From NCBI GenBank assembly GCA_902595375.1, contig CACJPW010000004.1, positions 1 to 42,633 of the forward strand: DNA of 42,633 nucleotides, given 5' to 3'. The notes under the pieces are model-generated. The model made no database searches. It was given only the letters and a program-made list of their open reading frames with translations, and was not told the DNA's origin. Below are positions 33,645 through 42,633 of this stretch, in pieces (positions within the stretch are counted from its first letter, which is position 1; each line of letters begins with the position of its first letter). Source of the stretch: an uncultured Pelagibacteraceae bacterium (GTDB taxonomy: Bacteria > Pseudomonadota > Alphaproteobacteria > Pelagibacterales > Pelagibacteraceae). The translations under genes and the position numbers were made by a program.

Positions 33645-34906
33645 TGAATAGCTCAATTAAAGAGGCAAAGAGAACCTTAATAAATAACAGAAGATTAAAT
33701 TACACTTTACCCACTAATACTAGACTTTATCCAGCCCAATGGAATTGGGACTCAGCTTTTATCGCATTAGGATATTCTAATTTCAATTTAGACTATTCAT
33801 TTAAAGAGCTTGAAACTCTGATTTCAGGACAATGGGATGACGGAATGATACCGCACATTCTTTTCCATATAAAAGATTTAAATTATACCCCTAACTATAA
33901 AGCTTGGAATTGTGGTAAAAAAGTTTCCTCATCTGGAATAACTCAACCACCGATCTTAGCAAGTATTCTAAGGATAATTATTGAGAGACAAAAGTTTTCA
34001 AAAAAAGAAATAAAAAAATACCAGCCTTTAATTTTAAAGATTAAAAAATGTTTAGAATGGTTTATTAGATACAGAGATCCTAAACGTACTGGTTTAATTT
34101 CCATACTTCACCCATGGGAAAGTGGTTATGATAATTCTCCCTTATGGGACAAACCGATGAGTAAGATCAAAACAGAATTAAATCTTAAATATAAGAGAAA
34201 GGATAATAAAATTGTCAACCAAAGCCAAAGACCTTTGAAAATTGATTATGATAGATATGTAACTATTAAAAATCATTTAAAGGAAATGAATTATGATCCA
34301 AAAAAACTTTACTTCAAATCAAAATTTAATGTTGTAGATGTTGGATTTAATTCGCTTTTTTTAAAAGCTTTAAAAGACATGGATTTTTTACTTAGATGTA
34401 TAGATAAAAGAAATTCTTCTATAAAAAAATATATTTTTTTAAGTGAGAGTAAGCTTGTAAAATTATTCAATTCAAAAAAAATGACATTTAAGAATAAAGA
34501 TATAAGAAATAATAGTTTAGTAGCTATACCTTCAATAACTAATTTTTTTATGCTATTTGCTGATTTAAATAATAATTCAATTAATAGATCACTAATAAAA
34601 AGTTTAAAAGAATATAATAAAAATAATAAATATTTTTTTCCTTCAATAAATTCTAAACATAAATCATTCGAGGAAAAACGTTATTGGAGAGGGCCAGTGT
34701 GGGTTAATTGTAATTGGATTATATATCAAGGTCTGAAAAATAAAGATAAGAAGTTCGCAGAAACAATAAGAAAAAAGACATTAAATTTAGTCGAAAAAAA
34801 AAAATTTCGAGAATATTACAGTTGTAAATCAGGTTTAGGAATGGGTGCTAAAAATTTTTCTTGGACTGCTGCCTTATATCTAGATTTTAAACTTAATAGT
34901 TATTGA
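33644..34906 (+). CDS. GH63/mannosylglycerate-hydrolase-like glycosidase
   Basis: This 420-residue cytoplasmic protein (no signal peptide) resembles the (alpha/alpha)6 glycosidases of the MGH1-like GH63 group. Motifs in order are WNWDSAFIALG (33-43), GQWDDGMIPH (62-71), HPWESGYDNSPLWD (156-169), WRGPVWVNCNW and FREYY-x(10)-NFSWTA near the end. Asp163 and Glu390 are likely acid/base residues by position. Bacterial relatives hydrolyse 2-O-alpha-mannosylglycerate or glucosylglycerate. Coupling by TAATG to the ABC permease suggests it cleaves the imported substrate. Confidence 0.82.
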   Translation: MNSSIKEAKRTLINNRRLNYTLPTNTRLYPAQWNWDSAFIALGYSNFNLDYSFKELETLISGQWDDGMIPHILFHIKDLNYTPNYKAWNCGKKVSSSGITQPPILASILRIIIERQKFSKKEIKKYQPLILKIKKCLEWFIRYRDPKRTGLISILHPWESGYDNSPLWDKPMSKIKTELNLKYKRKDNKIVNQSQRPLKIDYDRYVTIKNHLKEMNYDPKKLYFKSKFNVVDVGFNSLFLKALKDMDFLLRCIDKRNSSIKKYIFLSESKLVKLFNSKKMTFKNKDIRNNSLVAIPSITNFFMLFADLNNNSINRSLIKSLKEYNKNNKYFFPSINSKHKSFEEKRYWRGPVWVNCNWIIYQGLKNKDKKFAETIRKKTLNLVEKKKFREYYSCKSGLGMGAKNFSWTAALYLDFKLNSY

Positions 34907-34938
34907 AATCTGATATATATCTCTAGATATCAAAAAAA

Positions 34939-37587
34939 ATGGAATTTAAAAAATATAATCATAGCAAAGAAGAAAAAAAAATCTCAGATTTTTGGATTAA
35001 AAGAGGGTTATTCAAACCAAAAAAAAACAAATCAAATAAAAAATTTTCTATAGTAATTCCTCCACCTAATGTAACTGGTAGGTTACATATGGGGCATGCC
35101 CTAAACAATAGTCTACAAGATGTTTTAGTTAGATATAATAGAATGAAGGGCCTCGAAACTCTATGGCAACCAGGAACAGACCATGCTGGAATTGCAACTC
35201 AAGCAGTTGTTGAAAATAACCTTTTAAAAGAAGGAATTAAAAAAAATGATTTAGGAAGAGAAAAATTTATTAAAAAAATATGGGATTGGAAAGAGGAGTC
35301 TGGTGGAATAATTTTAGATCAACTTAAGAAATTAGGTTGCTCGTGTGATTGGTCAAGAACGAGGTTCACCATGGATAAGGATCTTTCTAAAGCCGTAATT
35401 AAAGTTTTTGTTGATCTCTATAAAAATAAGCTAATTTATAAGGACAAAAAATTAGTCAACTGGGATACCAAACTTCAAACTGCTATTTCTGACTTAGAAG
35501 TAAACCAAAAAGATGTTCAATCTCAATTGTACTACATTGATTATAAGATAGAAAACTCAGATAAAAAAATCACTATTGCCACCACCAGACCAGAAACAAT
35601 GATGGGAGATACAGCGGTTGCTGTAAACCCAAAGGATGAAAGATATATTGATTTAGTCGGAAAAAATGTTCTTATTCCAATAGTTAATAGGACTGTCAAA
35701 ATTATTTCTGACAATTACGCTGATCCTGAACAAGGTTCGGGAGCAGTAAAAATTACACCAGCCCATGATTTTAATGACTATGAGGTAGGCAAGAGAAATA
35801 AATTAGAAATAATAAATATTTTTGAAAAGAATGGTAATATAAATAAAAATGGGATTAAAGATTTTCATGGTTTAGACAGATTTGAAGCAAGAAAACTTAT
35901 AATTAAAAAATTAAAGGACAAAGGTTCTCTTGTAAAAATTGAAAATATTAAAAATAAAGTTCCATATGGAGATAGATCAAACACTATAATCGAACCCCTC
36001 CTAACAGAGCAATGGTTTGTTGATGCAAAAAAATTATCCAAAAAACCAATTAAGATAGTTAAAGAGGGTAAAACTACTTTTTTTCCGAGCAACTGGTCAA
36101 AAACATTTTTTCAGTGGATGAATGATATTGAGCCTTGGTGTATATCTCGACAAATTTGGTGGGGTCATAGAATACCTGCTTGGTATGATGAAAATGGAAA
36201 TATTTTTGTAGCTGAAAGTGAAAAAGATGCAGTAAAACTAGCAAAGAAAAAAAATAAAAATAAACAATTTAAATTAAGACAGGAAACAGATGTTTTAGAT
36301 ACTTGGTTTTCATCAGCTCTATGGCCTTTTGCGACTCTTGGATGGCCAAAGAAAACTGAAGAACTTAATAAATTTTATCCAACTTCAGTTCTTGTTACTG
36401 GTTTTGATATAATTTTCTTTTGGGTAGCAAGGATGTTGATGATGGGCAATTATTTTAGAAAAAATACACCTTTTCATAAAGTATATGTTCATGCCTTGGT
36501 AAGAGATGAAAAGGGGCAGAAAATGTCAAAGTCAAAAGGTAATGTAATCGATCCATTAGATTTAATAAATGAATATGGAGCAGATAGTTTAAGGTTTACT
36601 TTAATTTCGATGGCCTCTCCAGGACGAGATGTAAAATTATCAAAAGATAGGGTTACTGGAAATAGAAACTTTATAACAAAAATTTGGAGCGCTAATAATT
36701 TTTTAAAACTTAATAATTGTAAATTAGATAAAAAGATAAATTTGACCTCAATTAAACTTCCAATAAACCATTGGATTTACAACGAATTTATAAAAACACA
36801 AAATTTAATCACAAAAAACATTGAAATATTTAGGTTCGATGAGGCTGCTAGGTATGCATATCAATTTGTTTGGCATTCTTATTGCGATTGGTATTTAGAG
36901 TTCTTAAAACCTATTTTTAATTCAAAAAATAAAAACGAAATTAAAGAAGCTAAAGCTTTCTCATCATTTATGATGGCAAATATACTTAGAATTCTTCATC
37001 CTTTTATCCCTTTTTTCACTGAGAACTTGTGGTCTTTAAATGCTTATAAAAAAATTTTCAAAAATCATTTAATCAGTTCTAGTTGGCCAGATTTTAAGAT
37101 AATTAATAAATTTAGCAAAAATCAAAATAATATAAATGATTTAATTGAAATAATTTCTAACATTAGATCTACTAAAGCAGAGTTAAAAATTACGCCAAAA
37201 TTATATTGTGACATATTTTTTGATTATAAATCAGGGAAATTAAAGAAACTAATAAATAGAAATATAAATTTGATGAAACAGGTTGGTAGAGTAAATAATG
37301 TCCTTACAACAAAGATAAGAGATAAAAATTCAATAGATATCTTAGTTCTTAAGGAAAAACTTTCATTAAAATTTAATGAAGATGTAAATTTAGGATCTCA
37401 AAAAGAGAGAATTTTACAAAAAATTGAGACAATTAATAAACAAATAACTAGTTTAAATAATAAGCTTAAAAATAAGGCTTATGTGACAAATGCACCTAAA
37501 GAAATAGTACAAAATGATAAAAATTTAGTTAAAGAATTAACTATTGAAGATGAAAAATTAAGAAGTATTGTATCTAGTATTAATTAA
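34939..37587 (+). CDS. valS: Valyl-tRNA synthetase
   Basis: This 882-residue class I synthetase charges tRNA-Val. The HIGH-type motif is HMGH (50-53, in PPPNVTGRLHMGH), KMSKS is at 528-532, and the editing domain includes ATTRPETMMGDTAVAVNP. A C-terminal coiled coil (about 815-882) ends the protein, as in bacterial ValRS. The 32 bases upstream hold a short TGATAT/ATATCA inverted repeat (34911-34932). It is followed by ilvD with no gap, pairing valine charging with valine synthesis. Confidence 0.97.
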   Translation: MEFKKYNHSKEEKKISDFWIKRGLFKPKKNKSNKKFSIVIPPPNVTGRLHMGHALNNSLQDVLVRYNRMKGLETLWQPGTDHAGIATQAVVENNLLKEGIKKNDLGREKFIKKIWDWKEESGGIILDQLKKLGCSCDWSRTRFTMDKDLSKAVIKVFVDLYKNKLIYKDKKLVNWDTKLQTAISDLEVNQKDVQSQLYYIDYKIENSDKKITIATTRPETMMGDTAVAVNPKDERYIDLVGKNVLIPIVNRTVKIISDNYADPEQGSGAVKITPAHDFNDYEVGKRNKLEIINIFEKNGNINKNGIKDFHGLDRFEARKLIIKKLKDKGSLVKIENIKNKVPYGDRSNTIIEPLLTEQWFVDAKKLSKKPIKIVKEGKTTFFPSNWSKTFFQWMNDIEPWCISRQIWWGHRIPAWYDENGNIFVAESEKDAVKLAKKKNKNKQFKLRQETDVLDTWFSSALWPFATLGWPKKTEELNKFYPTSVLVTGFDIIFFWVARMLMMGNYFRKNTPFHKVYVHALVRDEKGQKMSKSKGNVIDPLDLINEYGADSLRFTLISMASPGRDVKLSKDRVTGNRNFITKIWSANNFLKLNNCKLDKKINLTSIKLPINHWIYNEFIKTQNLITKNIEIFRFDEAARYAYQFVWHSYCDWYLEFLKPIFNSKNKNEIKEAKAFSSFMMANILRILHPFIPFFTENLWSLNAYKKIFKNHLISSSWPDFKIINKFSKNQNNINDLIEIISNIRSTKAELKITPKLYCDIFFDYKSGKLKKLINRNINLMKQVGRVNNVLTTKIRDKNSIDILVLKEKLSLKFNEDVNLGSQKERILQKIETINKQITSLNNKLKNKAYVTNAPKEIVQNDKNLVKELTIEDEKLRSIVSSIN

Positions 37588-39306
37588 ATGTCTAAAATTG
37601 ATAAAAAAAAACTACCAAGTCGTCATACTTCATTAGGCCCAGATAGAGCTCCTCATAGATCTTTTTACTATGCAATGGGAGAAACTGAACAGGATGTGGC
37701 GAAGCCGTTTGTAGGAGTAGTATCCACTTGGAACGAAGCTGCACCTTGCAATACAGCTTTAATGCGACAGGCACAGTCTGTAAAAAAAGGAGTAAAACAA
37801 TCTGGTGGAACTCCAAGAGAATTTTGTACGATAACCGTAACAGATGGTATTGCCATGGGTCATGAGGGAATGAAATCATCTTTAATTTCAAGAGAAGTCA
37901 TAGCTGATTCAGCTGAACTGACAGTTAGAGGACATTGTTATGATGCATTAGTTGGTATTGCTGGATGTGATAAATCTCTTCCAGGCTTGATGATGTCTAT
38001 GTTGAGATTGAATGTTCCTAGTGTGTTCATTTATGGTGGATCAATTTTGCCAGGAAAATTTAAAGGAAAAGACGTTACCGTTGTAGATGTGTTTGAAGCA
38101 GTAGGCAAACATTCCTCAGGTAAAATGTCCTCTGAAGAATTAAGAGAATTAGAATTAGTAGCTTGTCCAAGTGCTGGGGCTTGCGGAGGTCAATTTACAG
38201 CCAACACAATGGCGTGTGTATCGGAGGCAATAGGATTGGCTTTACCTTATTCAGCTGGTACACCAGCCCCTTATGAGGAAAGAGATAAATATGCTTATGA
38301 AAGTGGTCAAGCTGTAATGAATTTATTAGAAAAAAAAATTAAACCAAGAGAAATAGTTACTAAAAAATCTTTAGAAAATGCAGCAACAATTGTGGCTGCA
38401 ACTGGAGGCTCTACTAATGCAGCCCTTCATTTACCTGCACTAGCTAATGAGATAGGAGTAAAATTTGATTTAATGGACGTTGCAAAAATATTTAAAAAAA
38501 CTCCTTATCTTGCTGATTTAAAACCTGGAGGAAAATACGTTGCAAAAGACATGTGGGAAGCTGGCGGCGTTCCCATGTTATTAAAAACTCTATATGACGG
38601 AGGATATATTCATGGCGAATGTATGACAGTTACAGGTAAAACCATGAAAGAAAATTTAGCCAATATTAAGTTTAATACTAATCAAAAAGTTTTAAGAGAA
38701 TTTAATAACCCCCTTTCTCCAGATGGTGGAGTTGTTGGATTAAAAGGTAATTTAGCTCCAGACGGAGCAATCGTAAAAATTGCAGGATTAAAAAAATTAC
38801 AATTTACTGGTAAGGCAAGATGTTTTGATAATGAAGAAGATGCAATGAAAGCAGTACAGACAAAAAAATATAAGGACGGTGACGTAATAATAATCAGATA
38901 CGAAGGTCCAAAAGGCGGACCAGGAATGAGGGAAATGCTCTCAACAACTGGAGCTATTTACGGACAAGGTAAGGGTGAAAAAGTTGCACTTATAACTGAT
39001 GGAAGGTTTTCAGGAGCTACTAGAGGTTTCTGTGTTGGTCACGTTGGTCCAGAGGCTGCAATGGGGGGGCCAATTGCACTCCTTAAAAATGGAGATGTTA
39101 TAGATATAGACGCAAAAAAAGGTTCAATTAATGTTAGACTTACTAGCGCACAATTAAAAGCAAGAAGAAAAAAATGGAAAGAAAAAAAATCAAGTTTTGG
39201 ATCGGGAACAATTTGGAAATATGCTCAAACAGTAGGACCTGCCTATCTCGGGGCTCCAACACACCCAGGTAAGAAAAAAGAAGTTAAAGAATATTCAAAA
39301 ATTTAA
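37588..39306 (+). CDS. ilvD: Dihydroxy-acid dehydratase
   Basis: This 572-residue Fe-S enzyme makes the 2-oxo acids that become valine and isoleucine. Cluster cysteines appear as Cys54 (NEAAPCN), Cys127 (AGCDKSLPG) and Cys199 ([15 protein letters not shown]), with downstream [13 protein letters not shown] and [10 protein letters not shown]. Length and motifs are normal. The ATG directly follows the valS stop, and its own stop overlaps the next start (TAATG), so the three genes probably form one operon. Confidence 0.97.
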   Translation: MSKIDKKKLPSRHTSLGPDRAPHRSFYYAMGETEQDVAKPFVGVVSTWNEAAPCNTALMRQAQSVKKGVKQSGGTPREFCTITVTDGIAMGHEGMKSSLISREVIADSAELTVRGHCYDALVGIAGCDKSLPGLMMSMLRLNVPSVFIYGGSILPGKFKGKDVTVVDVFEAVGKHSSGKMSSEELRELELVACPSAGACGGQFTANTMACVSEAIGLALPYSAGTPAPYEERDKYAYESGQAVMNLLEKKIKPREIVTKKSLENAATIVAATGGSTNAALHLPALANEIGVKFDLMDVAKIFKKTPYLADLKPGGKYVAKDMWEAGGVPMLLKTLYDGGYIHGECMTVTGKTMKENLANIKFNTNQKVLREFNNPLSPDGGVVGLKGNLAPDGAIVKIAGLKKLQFTGKARCFDNEEDAMKAVQTKKYKDGDVIIIRYEGPKGGPGMREMLSTTGAIYGQGKGEKVALITDGRFSGATRGFCVGHVGPEAAMGGPIALLKNGDVIDIDAKKGSINVRLTSAQLKARRKKWKEKKSSFGSGTIWKYAQTVGPAYLGAPTHPGKKKEVKEYSKI

Positions 39307-40508
39307 TGAAAATACGTCCAGTAATTTTATGTGGCGGGTCTGGTACAAGACTATGGTCTGATAAAAAACATCATCAACCAAAGCAGTTTATTGATTTTGG
39401 AAACTGGACATTATTCGGAAAAACTTTGGAGAGGATAAAAAATTCAATATTTGATTATCCAATAATAAGCACTAATAAAAAATACATAATTGAAATTAAA
39501 AAACATTTAAGGTTAAAAAGTTTTAAGAAGTATAAAATTATTCTTGAACCAGCTAAAAGAAATACTGCTCCTGCCATACTCAGTTCAGCATTGATAAAAG
39601 AAATACCTGAGAACCAGCCCTTAATTTTTTTAACATCAGATCATTTAATTGAGAAAACAAAACTGTTTAACAAATCTATTAAACAATACCAAAAATACTT
39701 GACAGATAAAAATATCTTTATATTTGGCATTAAACCCTCTAATCCTTCATCTGAGTTCGGCTATTTTTTATCAAAACGAATGAGAAATAATTATAAGGTT
39801 ATCAAATTTATTGAAAAACCAAGTTTAGCAAAAGCAAAAAAAATCATCAAAAGAAATGCTTATTGGAATTCAGGAATGTTTTTTCTAACAAAAAAATCAA
39901 TAATTAATAACTTCAAAAAGCACCAAAAAAAAAATTTTAATCATTGTTTAAATTCTGTAAATAAATCAAAATTTAAAAATAATATTTATCATCTTAATAA
40001 AAAAGACTTTTTAAAATGTAAGACAATTTCTTTTGATTACGCAATTTTGGAGAAATCAAAAGATATAAATGCTATAAACTTAAATATACCTTGGTCTGAC
40101 CTAGGTAGCTGGAAAGAAATTTGTAAAGTCTATGATAAATTAAAAACAAAATATCAAAAAAAGAAAAATATTTTTTATAGACCTTGGGGCAGATATACAA
40201 ACCTGTATAGTGGTAAAAATTTTTTAATTAAAGAACTTTATGTAAAACCTAAAGGGGTTTTAAGTCTTCAAAAACATTTTCATCGTTCTGAACATTGGGT
40301 CATAACTCAAGGAACTCCAAAAATTACACTAAATAAAAAGAAATTTATTCTAAGACCTAATGAAACTATTTATATACCTGTAAAATCTGTACATAGAATT
40401 GAAAATCCCTATAAAAAACCAGTAAAAATTATCGAAGCTCAATTAGGTTCGATTTTAAAAGAAACTGATATAGTAAGATACCAAGATATTTATGGTAGAA
40501 TTAAATAA
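39306..40508 (+). CDS. manC: Mannose-1-phosphate guanylyltransferase / mannose-6-phosphate isomerase
   Basis: This 400-residue protein has an N-terminal nucleotidyltransferase domain with GGSGTRLW (9-16), PKQF and the FIEKPS motif. The C-terminal cupin isomerase-type domain reads SLQKHFHRSEHWVITQGT, then IYIPVKSVHRIENP. It makes GDP-mannose for cell-surface polysaccharide. It is about 70 residues shorter than typical AlgA/ManC, mainly in the central region, and very Lys/Asn-rich. Whether the isomerase function is retained is not certain. It converges on xthA with an 8-base overlap. Confidence 0.9.
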   Translation: MKIRPVILCGGSGTRLWSDKKHHQPKQFIDFGNWTLFGKTLERIKNSIFDYPIISTNKKYIIEIKKHLRLKSFKKYKIILEPAKRNTAPAILSSALIKEIPENQPLIFLTSDHLIEKTKLFNKSIKQYQKYLTDKNIFIFGIKPSNPSSEFGYFLSKRMRNNYKVIKFIEKPSLAKAKKIIKRNAYWNSGMFFLTKKSIINNFKKHQKKNFNHCLNSVNKSKFKNNIYHLNKKDFLKCKTISFDYAILEKSKDINAINLNIPWSDLGSWKEICKVYDKLKTKYQKKKNIFYRPWGRYTNLYSGKNFLIKELYVKPKGVLSLQKHFHRSEHWVITQGTPKITLNKKKFILRPNETIYIPVKSVHRIENPYKKPVKIIEAQLGSILKETDIVRYQDIYGRIK

Positions 40509-41277
40509 TTTCTATTTCAATTGGTGTGTGATCAGATGGTTTTTCTTTAGATCTTGGTTTTTTATTTATATGAATTGATTTAATATTTTCAACCAGACTA
40601 TTTGAAATTAAAAAATGATCTATTCTCATACCATAATTTTTTTGCCACGATCCAGCAAAGTAGTCCCAAAAAGTGTATTCTTGTTTAGTTTTATTTTTAA
40701 ATCGATACACATCTTTAAAACCTAAATTAATAAGTTCTCTATATTTTTTTCTTATTTCTAATCTACCTAAAGCATCATCCTCATATCTTTTAAAGTCATG
40801 CACATCTATTTCTTCAGGAATAATATTAAAATCGCCAGCAATAATAATATTTGAATTTTTCTGAATTTTTTTTTTAACATTTGATATAAAATTTTTTAAC
40901 CATCTTTTCTTATATTCGTATTTTTCTGTATCTACAGGATTTCCATTAGGAACATAAATGTTTATTAGTTGTATCACCTTTTTTTTTAATTTTAACTCTG
41001 CAGTAATAATTCGTGATTGATTTAAATCATCTTTAATAAAGTTATTATTAGCATTATCTAATTCATATTTAGAAATAATAGCAACACCATTATAACTTTT
41101 TTGACCGAATACATATGATATGTATCCTAAATTTTTAAATTCATCATTTGGGAAATTTTCGTTTTGAGTTTTAATCTCTTGTAGCATGAGAACATCAGGC
41201 TCAGAGTCTTTAATATAATGTTTAATATTTTCTATTCTTGCTCTTACAGAGTTGACGTTCCAAGATATAATTTTCAT
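40501..41277 (-). CDS. xthA: Exodeoxyribonuclease III
   Basis: This protein has 258 residues starting at ATG 41277. A longer frame adds ten residues from inside the upstream gene and is rejected, because MKIISWNVNSVRARI is the family's normal N-terminus. It has the EEP fold with Asn7, Glu34 (LMLQEIK), the GDFNI motif and C-terminal SDHTPIEI with the catalytic His. It repairs abasic sites and 3'-blocked ends in DNA. Its start overlaps the Fe-S gene's stop as TAATG. Confidence 0.95.
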   Translation of the reverse strand: MKIISWNVNSVRARIENIKHYIKDSEPDVLMLQEIKTQNENFPNDEFKNLGYISYVFGQKSYNGVAIISKYELDNANNNFIKDDLNQSRIITAELKLKKKVIQLINIYVPNGNPVDTEKYEYKKRWLKNFISNVKKKIQKNSNIIIAGDFNIIPEEIDVHDFKRYEDDALGRLEIRKKYRELINLGFKDVYRFKNKTKQEYTFWDYFAGSWQKNYGMRIDHFLISNSLVENIKSIHINKKPRSKEKPSDHTPIEIEII

Positions 41278-41591
41278 TAAACAGAAAAAGAAAGGCCACA
41301 ACCGCATGAGGCAGAGGCTTTAGGATTATTTATAACAAAAGACTCTCCAATTAGTTCTTTCTTAAAATCTACTGTAGAGCCAGCTATTATATCAAGAGAG
41401 TTTTTGTCGATAATTGTTTTACTAAATAAAATATCATCCTTGTCAATTTTGTCATCAAAGCTAAAATTATATTTGTATCCTGAACAACCTCCACCTTTTA
41501 CTTCAATTCTAAAATATTTTTTTTCTTCACTTTTAGTGATTTTTTCTATCTGGATTTTTGCTTTATGTGTAAATTCTAATTTTTTTTCCAT
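41277..41591 (-). CDS. erpA: Iron-sulfur cluster insertion protein (IscA/ErpA type)
   Basis: This 104-residue A-type Fe-S carrier has the three ligand cysteines: Cys36 in KGGGCSGY, and Cys96 and Cys98 in ASASCGCGLSF. NPKAS before CGCG is typical of the ErpA/IscA group. It passes assembled clusters to target enzymes. It is the first gene of a two-gene unit with xthA and is divergent from dgt, with 30 bases between the start codons. The exact choice between ErpA and IscA is uncertain. Confidence 0.88.
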   Translation of the reverse strand: MEKKLEFTHKAKIQIEKITKSEEKKYFRIEVKGGGCSGYKYNFSFDDKIDKDDILFSKTIIDKNSLDIIAGSTVDFKKELIGESFVINNPKASASCGCGLSFSV

Positions 41592-41621
41592 AATTATCTA
41601 GTATATAACTATATAATTAGC

Positions 41622-42633
41622 ATGCAAAAAAATTCAATCGAATCATTATCAAAATTAGCAGTGCCATTGAAATCAAAAGGGAGGATTTTTAAAGAAAAAA
41701 AAGCAAAATTGAGATCAGATTTTCAAAGAGATAGAGATAGGATAATTCATTCAACTGCTTTTCGAAGACTAAAACATAAAACGCAAGTTTTTGTAAATAC
41801 CTCAAGTGATCATTTTAGAACTAGAATTACCCATTCTCTAGAAGTTGCACAAATAGCTCGAACTTTGTCAAAATCATTTAATTTAAATGAGGACTTATGT
41901 GAAACTATAAGTTTAGCTCACGATTTGGGTCACACCCCATTTGGTCACGCTGGAGAAGAAGAATTAAATAATTGCATGAAAATATTTGGCGGTTTTGATC
42001 ACAACATTCAAACATTAAGAACAATTTTATTTTTAGAAAATAGATACTATGAATTTAAAGGATTAAATTTAACGTTAGAAACATTGGATGGGTTATTAAA
42101 GCATAATGGCCCAATCAAAAATATTAGAAAATATAAAAATATTTTAGGATTTAACTATTTTAGAAATAAAATTAATTATTCATTAAGCCCATCTTTAGAA
42201 GCACAGATTGCTTCAATATCAGATGATGTTGCTTATAATAGTCACGATCTTGAGGATGGCTTAAAATCAAATCTATTTAATATCAAAAATCTAGAAGACA
42301 TACCAATACTTAGAAAAATAATTCAAAAACACAAACGAAAGGAGAAAAAGTATTCTATTGATTTAATTATAAGGCAAATAATTAGAGAAATAATCAATGA
42401 AATGGTCATTGATATTATCAATACAACAAAAAAAAATATTATAAAATATAAAATTAAAAATTTAACAGATGTCTATAATTGCAGATATCCAATAGTAACT
42501 TTCTCCAAAAAAATGAAAATATTTGATAAAAAAATTAAAAGTTTTTTGAGAAAAAAAATGTATTATCACAAAGATGTAAAGGCGAACACCAATAAAGGAA
42601 AAAGAGTTATTAAAAGATTATTTTTAACTATAA
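41622..42633 (+). CDS. dgt: Deoxyguanosinetriphosphate triphosphohydrolase-like protein (N-terminal part)
   Basis: The frame is open from ATG 41622 to the window edge (337 full codons), so the C-terminus is missing. It belongs to the dGTPase HD-domain family: FQRDRDRIIHSTAFRRLKHK, then FRTRITHSLEVAQIAR (His71) and AHDLGHTPFGHAGEE (His100-Asp101), which supply the metal ligands, and SDDVAYNSHDLEDG further on. It hydrolyses dNTPs to nucleoside and triphosphate. The ATG sits 30 bases from the divergent erpA start, with no clear ribosome site. Confidence 0.93.
   Translation, partial: MQKNSIESLSKLAVPLKSKGRIFKEKKAKLRSDFQRDRDRIIHSTAFRRLKHKTQVFVNTSSDHFRTRITHSLEVAQIARTLSKSFNLNEDLCETISLAHDLGHTPFGHAGEEELNNCMKIFGGFDHNIQTLRTILFLENRYYEFKGLNLTLETLDGLLKHNGPIKNIRKYKNILGFNYFRNKINYSLSPSLEAQIASISDDVAYNSHDLEDGLKSNLFNIKNLEDIPILRKIIQKHKRKEKKYSIDLIIRQIIREIINEMVIDIINTTKKNIIKYKIKNLTDVYNCRYPIVTFSKKMKIFDKKIKSFLRKKMYYHKDVKANTNKGKRVIKRLFLTI

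Noticed and set aside
34911-34932. TGATAT/ATATCA inverted repeat before valS as a regulatory site
   Set aside because: Six-base AT-rich arms are expected by chance in this composition; it is noted only within the valS entry.
40501-41307. Longer xthA form starting ten codons upstream
   Set aside because: The extra residues lie inside the Fe-S gene, while the normal family N-terminus begins at 41277 in a TAATG overlap.
1-42633. CRISPR array, rRNA genes, insertion sequences or prophage genes
   Set aside because: No regularly spaced repeat series, rRNA sequence, transposase or phage structural gene was seen anywhere in the window.

Overview
The window reads as chromosome from a streamlined, AT-rich marine alphaproteobacterium of the SAR11/Pelagibacterales kind, or of a similar reduced lineage such as HIMB59/AEGEAN-169. 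The evidence is the very low GC, Lys/Asn/Ile-rich proteins, minimal spacers, many stop/start overlaps (TAATG), and the dominance of ABC uptake systems typical of alphaproteobacteria (GlpSTPQ-type glycerol, AapJQMP amino-acid, Fe(III)). The genus call is inference.

Layout. 1-4683: a rhizobial-type glycerol ABC transporter (3' end of the binding protein, two ATPases, two permeases, DUF2160 membrane protein). 4708-9430: central sugar metabolism with gap, convergent pyk plus a tiny coupled ORF, divergent pfk coupled to a 2-keto-4-pentenoate-hydratase-like gene, and a small membrane protein. 9495-13557: a Fe(III) ABC transporter behind a promoter covered by two near-consensus Fur boxes, with an unannotated CxxC micro-ORF inside the operon. 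13577-16222: tRNA-Arg, a tartrate/D-malate dehydrogenase-like gene, zapE and a cis-CaaD-like tautomerase. 16428-20698: aapJQMP. 20693-22968: cysteine synthase, DUF6134 protein, XRE regulator, tRNA-Asn. 23017-28636: a ~5.6 kb genomic island at the 3' end of tRNA-Cys, bounded by a 45-bp direct repeat and carrying only a Type I-like restriction system. 28693-34906: a second sugar/polyol ABC transporter ending in a GH63/mannosylglycerate-hydrolase-like enzyme. 34939-42633: housekeeping genes valS, ilvD, manC/algA-like, xthA, an IscA/ErpA-type Fe-S protein and the start of dgt.

How the genes work together. Glycerol import feeds triose phosphate and GAPDH, and pfk plus pyk supply the upper and lower committed steps of classical glycolysis. 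The second ABC system probably imports a glycosylated compatible solute that the GH63-like enzyme cleaves in the cytoplasm. The iron system is under Fur-type control. In three of the four transporters a strong hairpin separates the binding-protein gene from the next transport gene, which would let the binding protein be made in excess.

The most unusual feature is the tRNA-Cys island. Its restriction system consists of an HsdM fused to a half-size HsdS with one target-recognition domain, plus HsdR. There is no separate HsdS and no integrase, and paired ACCAGTCC repeats with a 12-bp period sit just inside both ends.
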